Assembly (NCBI GenBank): GCA_963678705.1
Contig: OY783203.1
Location: 6,262,001 to 6,326,000, forward strand
Reading direction: 5' to 3'
From: Panorpa germanica
Taxonomy: Eukaryota; Arthropoda; Insecta; Mecoptera; Panorpidae
Length of the DNA: 64,000 bases
Shown here: positions 60,094 through 64,000 of the stretch, piece after piece
Layout of the letters: each line of letters opens with the position of its first letter
How positions within the stretch are numbered: position 1 is the stretch's first letter
Made by a program: the position numbers and the translations under genes
Notes under the pieces: model-generated
The model's input: the letters and a program-made list of their open reading frames with translations, nothing else
Told to the model about the DNA's origin: nothing
The model's database searches: none

Positions 60094-60350
60094 GACGGCA
60101 CAGTGGCCGAGAGCGTTTATGCTTGATGCCAGATAATTGTGTCTTTGGGTTCGATCCCCGGACTAGAACTATATTTTCTGGGTTTGGTTGTTGTCAACGT
60201 ATGATCACAAATATCATAAACTTATTAGGCAGTGGTGTAGCCCACCATATACAAGGCCACGACCATAAAAACTGCCAACAATAGCAAGAGGTCGTTGGTG
60301 ATAGTACTCAGCATCAAAAATTGGCTGATATGAAATAAATAAATAAAAAG
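60094..60350 (+). mobile_element. tRNA-derived SINE, best-preserved copy
   Basis: GACGGCACAGTGGCCGAGAGC contains an A box and GGGTTCGATCCCC a near-perfect B box, 45-50 bases apart, as in a tRNA gene with a Leu/Ser-like head. A non-tRNA body follows (TTCTGGGTTTGGTTGTTGTC, AAACTTATTAGGCAGTGGTG, AGGTCGTTGGTGATAGTACTC), ending in an AAATAAATAAATAAAA tail. It is transcribed by RNA polymerase III if active and needs LINE machinery to move. The partner LINE is unknown. Confidence 0.9.
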
Positions 60351-61140
60351 GCCGCATATATCACACATATTTTTTCATTAAATTCTTAAAAAGCCCACAG
60401 AAAATTTTAATTTTTTAACAGCGTTAATTTGTCTTAGAACAAAATCAATAAGCAGACTTGATGTTATGTAAGTAACTATATTAAGAATTTGTAGTAATAG
60501 ACCGAAATAAAGTTTTATTTTTATACGTTAGTGTGATCACAATATGATGACTTAACTATATACATATGAAATTTTATATAAGAAGAAAATTTGATTTGAA
60601 TTTTGGTATAACTCGTACGCTTTGAATCATGCTTTTCACATTGTTTAAACTAATTTGTTAGGAGCATTGTTAAGACACATTTCCGCCTGTGTAATTGTTA
60701 ACAGTAAGTACAACTTTATGGGGAGTCGACTACACGGGAGATGGTTCTAAACGCAAGAGCAGTCAAGCTATACTATTTTATAATTTCTACACGCATTGCT
60801 GAAGCTTAATGATAATATGACGCATAATATAATATATATTATTATCATTCTTTTTTTTTTTGAGATTTAAGAAAATTTAATTAAATTAATTTTTTCAAAA
60901 AAAAAAAAAAAAAATTCATTTTAAAATAAATTCTCTTCAATTAAGTTATAAAATAACAAAAACAAATTAATAATTCATAAAAGGTATAAATTTAAAACCT
61001 GACACTTATATAATATATATATTTTTAAAAAACCATAAAACAATCAACACTACAAATAATAAAGTTCTCATAATATATTATATGTAGCAGCCATTTTGAC
61101 GAATGTCAGCCATCACACTGTTTCTATTATATTTAAGACC
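60351..61140. other. AT-rich DNA with long A and T runs
   Basis: T11 at 60850-60861 and A18 at 60899-60916 could pair. Nothing else supported. Confidence 0.5.
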
Positions 61141-61265
61141 CATGATCTTTTTTTCCCCTTGTCTATCCCTTCTCCCCCCATAAACCGCTTCGTTCTACGT
61201 GCTCCACCCCCCTTTCAATCATTCGCACCACCCTTGTCAGCTACAACATGCCCCACCCCTGAATT
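61141..61265. other. C-rich, pyrimidine-biased segment
   Basis: TTTTTTCCCCTTGTCTATCC, CTTCTCCCCCCATAAACC and CCACCCCCCTTTCAATC within 125 bp. It looks like a local base-composition anomaly or an old retroelement end. The 102-codon ORF over 61096-61404 is a likely by-product. Confidence 0.35.
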
Positions 61266-62246
61266 AAAACATTTCAAACTTTTAGAGAATAACCTACTTT
61301 CAATTAAATTTATGAACATTTTTATTCAAATATTGTTAGATTATCTTATCGATAATAATTGCCTTGGAACACTAATTATATTCATTCAAATTATAACTCA
61401 ATGAGTACAAATTCTCTATTTTACTTTTCGGTTATGATTATAGTGGTATTATGGTGATATTCAAAATATTTAAAATAGCTATAGAAAGGCTTATTATGTA
61501 AGGGTAGTATTGTATTGTAAAGGCAATTATTTAATAAATATTTTTCTATATAATTAAGGGAAAGTATCCGAGCGAAGCCGGGCAATTTTATATGACTACA
61601 TGCTAAAACAAGTATTTTATAAGCTTTCGTGTACAAATTATTTTACTACTGCTATAAATATTTATATTATAATTGAATCCGTTGTTGAAAATCTTTCTAC
61701 TATTAAATATTTTAATAATAAAATCTTTAATATCCAAATTAGTCAAATAAGTTTAGTTCATTCAAAATGTGTTTTGATATTTCAACTGGAGGTTCATGTG
61801 TGAATTTTTATATATCATTTGTTATCTATTTTATACCAAACATACCCGCTAAACATAAATCATAGATATTACATTTAAAATACTAGAAGTATTTTACCTA
61901 AATGAAAATTAGTAATATTTTATTTATATTAATATTTAATTTATATTAAATATTACTAGTTCATCATTTTATTTTCAATTCACTTCATAATATAATTTTT
62001 ACTTGAGGTTTTAATGTTCGAAAAATCTGTTTTGCTTATGTTTTGTAATACTAATATTGTTATTTTATTATTTTTTCAAAAATTTATTTTTGCTTTTGGT
62101 TTTTTAACCCTCTTGTTTGTGTTACATTTTCGTAAGAAATGTTTCATATAAAAGATATTATTTATATATAAAACTTTTCTGTACTAATATTTGGTTTATA
62201 TAAATTTATATAAATTTTGTACAAATTGTTTGTGTTAAACGTGACC
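61266..62246. other. AT-rich DNA without recognisable genes
   Basis: A short TATCCGAGCGAAGCCGGGCAA at 61566-61586 resembles a motif often seen in arthropod repeat ends, but no element boundary is visible. Confidence 0.4.
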
Positions 62247-62295
62247 ATTAGAAATTCGATAATTTCTCGAAGAATTTTCTTCGATAATTTCTAAT
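62247..62295. repeat. Nested inverted repeats
   Basis: ATTAGAAATT (62247-62256) and AATTTCTAAT (62286-62295) enclose TCGAAGAA-TT-TTCTTCGA (62267-62284). The stem is near-continuous. Function unknown. Confidence 0.85.
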
Positions 62296-62739
62296 TGAAA
62301 TACTCAGTTATAAAATATTGATTTTATTAAAGAAATATCAAAAGCGTTGCAACACCATTTTGATGTATTTAAAATTTTAGATGAATTAAATGAATCGTTA
62401 AATTAGTAATTAAATGCATTCATTATAAATTCTGTTTAAGTAGCGTGGTTATAAAATGCAAATTATTATGCTTATAAACATTTCATTGTTGTATATTATT
62501 GATTTTCTTTTTACTTCAATTAAATAAATATATTGCTGAGCTTCCACATTCTTAAATACTACGTTTGTATCATTATAAATTCGATATTATATTGGTTATA
62601 ATTAATTGCTAATTATTTGACTCTTTATTCATTTTATGTTCATGTAAATTCAATGCTATACATATTTTAAATTATCTGATAGTAAATATGTCGTGTTTAT
62701 AACAGCTTGAAATAAATACATCGTATACTATTTAGTGCC

Positions 62740-62822
62740 ATCTGTCAGTAGTCGCCAGTCAGAACTCAGACCTACTAACTGTTTTTACTGTTTTACCCAC
62801 TGAGCCATCGTAGCTCCGTAAA
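62740..62822 (-). mobile_element. Second tRNA-like SINE head (degenerate)
   Basis: Read on the minus strand, GAGCTACGATGGCTCAGTGG contains a good A box (TGGCTCAGTGGGT). It is followed about 35 bases later by a degenerate B box (GGTCTGAGTTCTG). It differs from the main SINE family. No body or tail was identified, so this could be a decayed tRNA pseudogene or a different SINE. Confidence 0.4.
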
Positions 62823-64000
62823 CTAAATAGTTCAAGATATAATATCTAGAGGGCACTTATATCAGAATATTTCAATATAAAAATAAACAAATAATAAATT
62901 AAAATATAGTTGTGTAAATGTCTGAATTTAATTATTTTGGTAATATTAATATTATATTGATATGTTGTAACTGATACATACATTTTTAATAAATTTATCT
63001 ATTTAATTGATTTAATATGAACGGACGTTATAGGTTTTTTATTTGATAAATGTTTAATCTGATGTTTTTAAATGAATTATTATGCAGGACAATGAAATGT
63101 AATTAAAACAATACATAGATATCCGTAACGAGTTTATGCAATAAAATTGTAAAATCGTATAACATGTAGTTATTATATACACATCTATCACATAGACCTC
63201 TGTTGGATCGAACCTACACTATAATTGTACATGATGAAAACGATACATCAGTTCTAGCAATCAATGGTGGTTTCACTTCATGAAAATGCAAACACGCGTT
63301 CTGATAGGCTATTACACTAAATCAACAAATTTATTGTTTCAGAAAATAAGCTAGCACATAATAAATAAACAACAGAACCCTAAATGTTTCTGATGCATTA
63401 TTTATCACATAACTCATTTCATAAATATTCAATGATCTTTCTACACTTTTAAACATACGTTTAGAGATAATACTTAAAACAGTTTATATTACAATTTAAA
63501 CGTTTACGCAATTGCAACTTAATTGGCTTGGTATACAACGTTGCGAGTGGAATTTTAATCGAGGTAAAACAATCTGCGTTTACCCCTAGAGTATAGACTG
63601 CCCTTTTTACGTTTCTATAGGTGCCTATAGGAAGAATATAGCCCTACAGTCCTTTTTGTACAATGTAAACCCCTTGGTGAATAGGCAACATTGTGACAGG
63701 GTTCTGAACCTCCGATCTCGACTCCAGCTGCCCGTGGGCTTTGGGCTTTGGGCCGTGAGCCATGGCCCTTGGGTTTGTGGGGTTTTTAGGATTCTGTGAA
63801 TGTTTTTCAGATGGGTGATGTCTGAGCTTCTCTACAACCACCACTCCCCTCCCACTCAGACAACGGATACGCTTTTGTTATTGTTTTTTTTTACTTCAGT
63901 ACAAGAATTCAAATATAAATACAAAATATTTAAAAAAAAGAGAAGTTTTAGGGAGATAGAACTTTTGGAATATATTTACAACACATTTTATTTATTTTAA
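62823..64000. other. AT-rich DNA, GC-rich at 63.69-63.78 kb
   Basis: A G-rich stretch at 63732-63780 (GGGCTTTGGGCTTTGGGCCG and GAGCCATGGCCCTTGGG) has small tandem GGGCTTT units. Frames at 63644-63844 are unsupported. The window ends in AT-rich DNA. Confidence 0.4.

Noticed and set aside
63200..63225. Box B-like GGTTCGATCC on the minus strand
   Set aside because: No A box at a suitable distance and no tRNA-like fold. Probably chance or a scrap.

Overview
This 64 kb window is AT-rich eukaryotic DNA, most likely from an insect. The reasons are the density and types of transposon remnants: a mariner transposase tail, a tRNA-derived SINE family, a 5'-truncated LINE with a zinc-knuckle tail, non-autonomous Helitrons, and TA-flanked and hAT-type MITEs. 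Bacterial-style gene packing is absent. No open reading frame is longer than about 200 codons, and apart from transposon remnants none was recognised as a known protein. Lepidoptera would fit the Helitron and MITE load, but the order cannot be fixed from this sequence. The window reads as a gene desert or as very large introns and intergenic DNA with a few possible first exons.

Layout. 1-5 kb: AT-rich DNA with a nested transposon cluster at 1479-2450 (two MITE families plus a mariner remnant). 5-12 kb: mostly unremarkable, with a GC-rich island near 7 kb, a minus-strand SINE and a possible hAT remnant near 9.5 kb, and a short MITE at 10.4 kb. 12-17.5 kb: SINE copies, a LINE 3' fragment and a second, chimeric MITE-B copy. 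18.4-19.1 kb: a complete non-autonomous Helitron. 19.4-21.4 kb: a GC-rich island and a transcript-like stretch ending at a consensus splice donor, possibly a long 5' UTR exon on the plus strand. 26-38 kb: the most gene-like region. It has GC-rich islands, two short ORFs with signal-peptide-like hydrophobic stretches (26.3 and 36.6 kb), and two minus-strand ORFs associated with GTGAGT donors (34.8 and 37.1 kb). 38-64 kb: AT-rich repeat-laden DNA with a 643 bp palindromic MITE, a LINE copy bounded by a perfect 17 bp target-site duplication, a minus-strand Helitron, further SINEs and a 136 bp hAT MITE.

No gene network can be described. The sequence supports dispersed repeat families, each seen two or more times here. 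The SINE has eleven copies or fragments, repeat family C has five, Helitron H1 three, MITE-A three, MITE-B two and the LINE two. The octamer TACTCGTA/TACGAGTA also recurs about 17 times, above a rough composition-based expectation. Candidate exons are low confidence and rest on splice-site, composition and reading-frame cues only.
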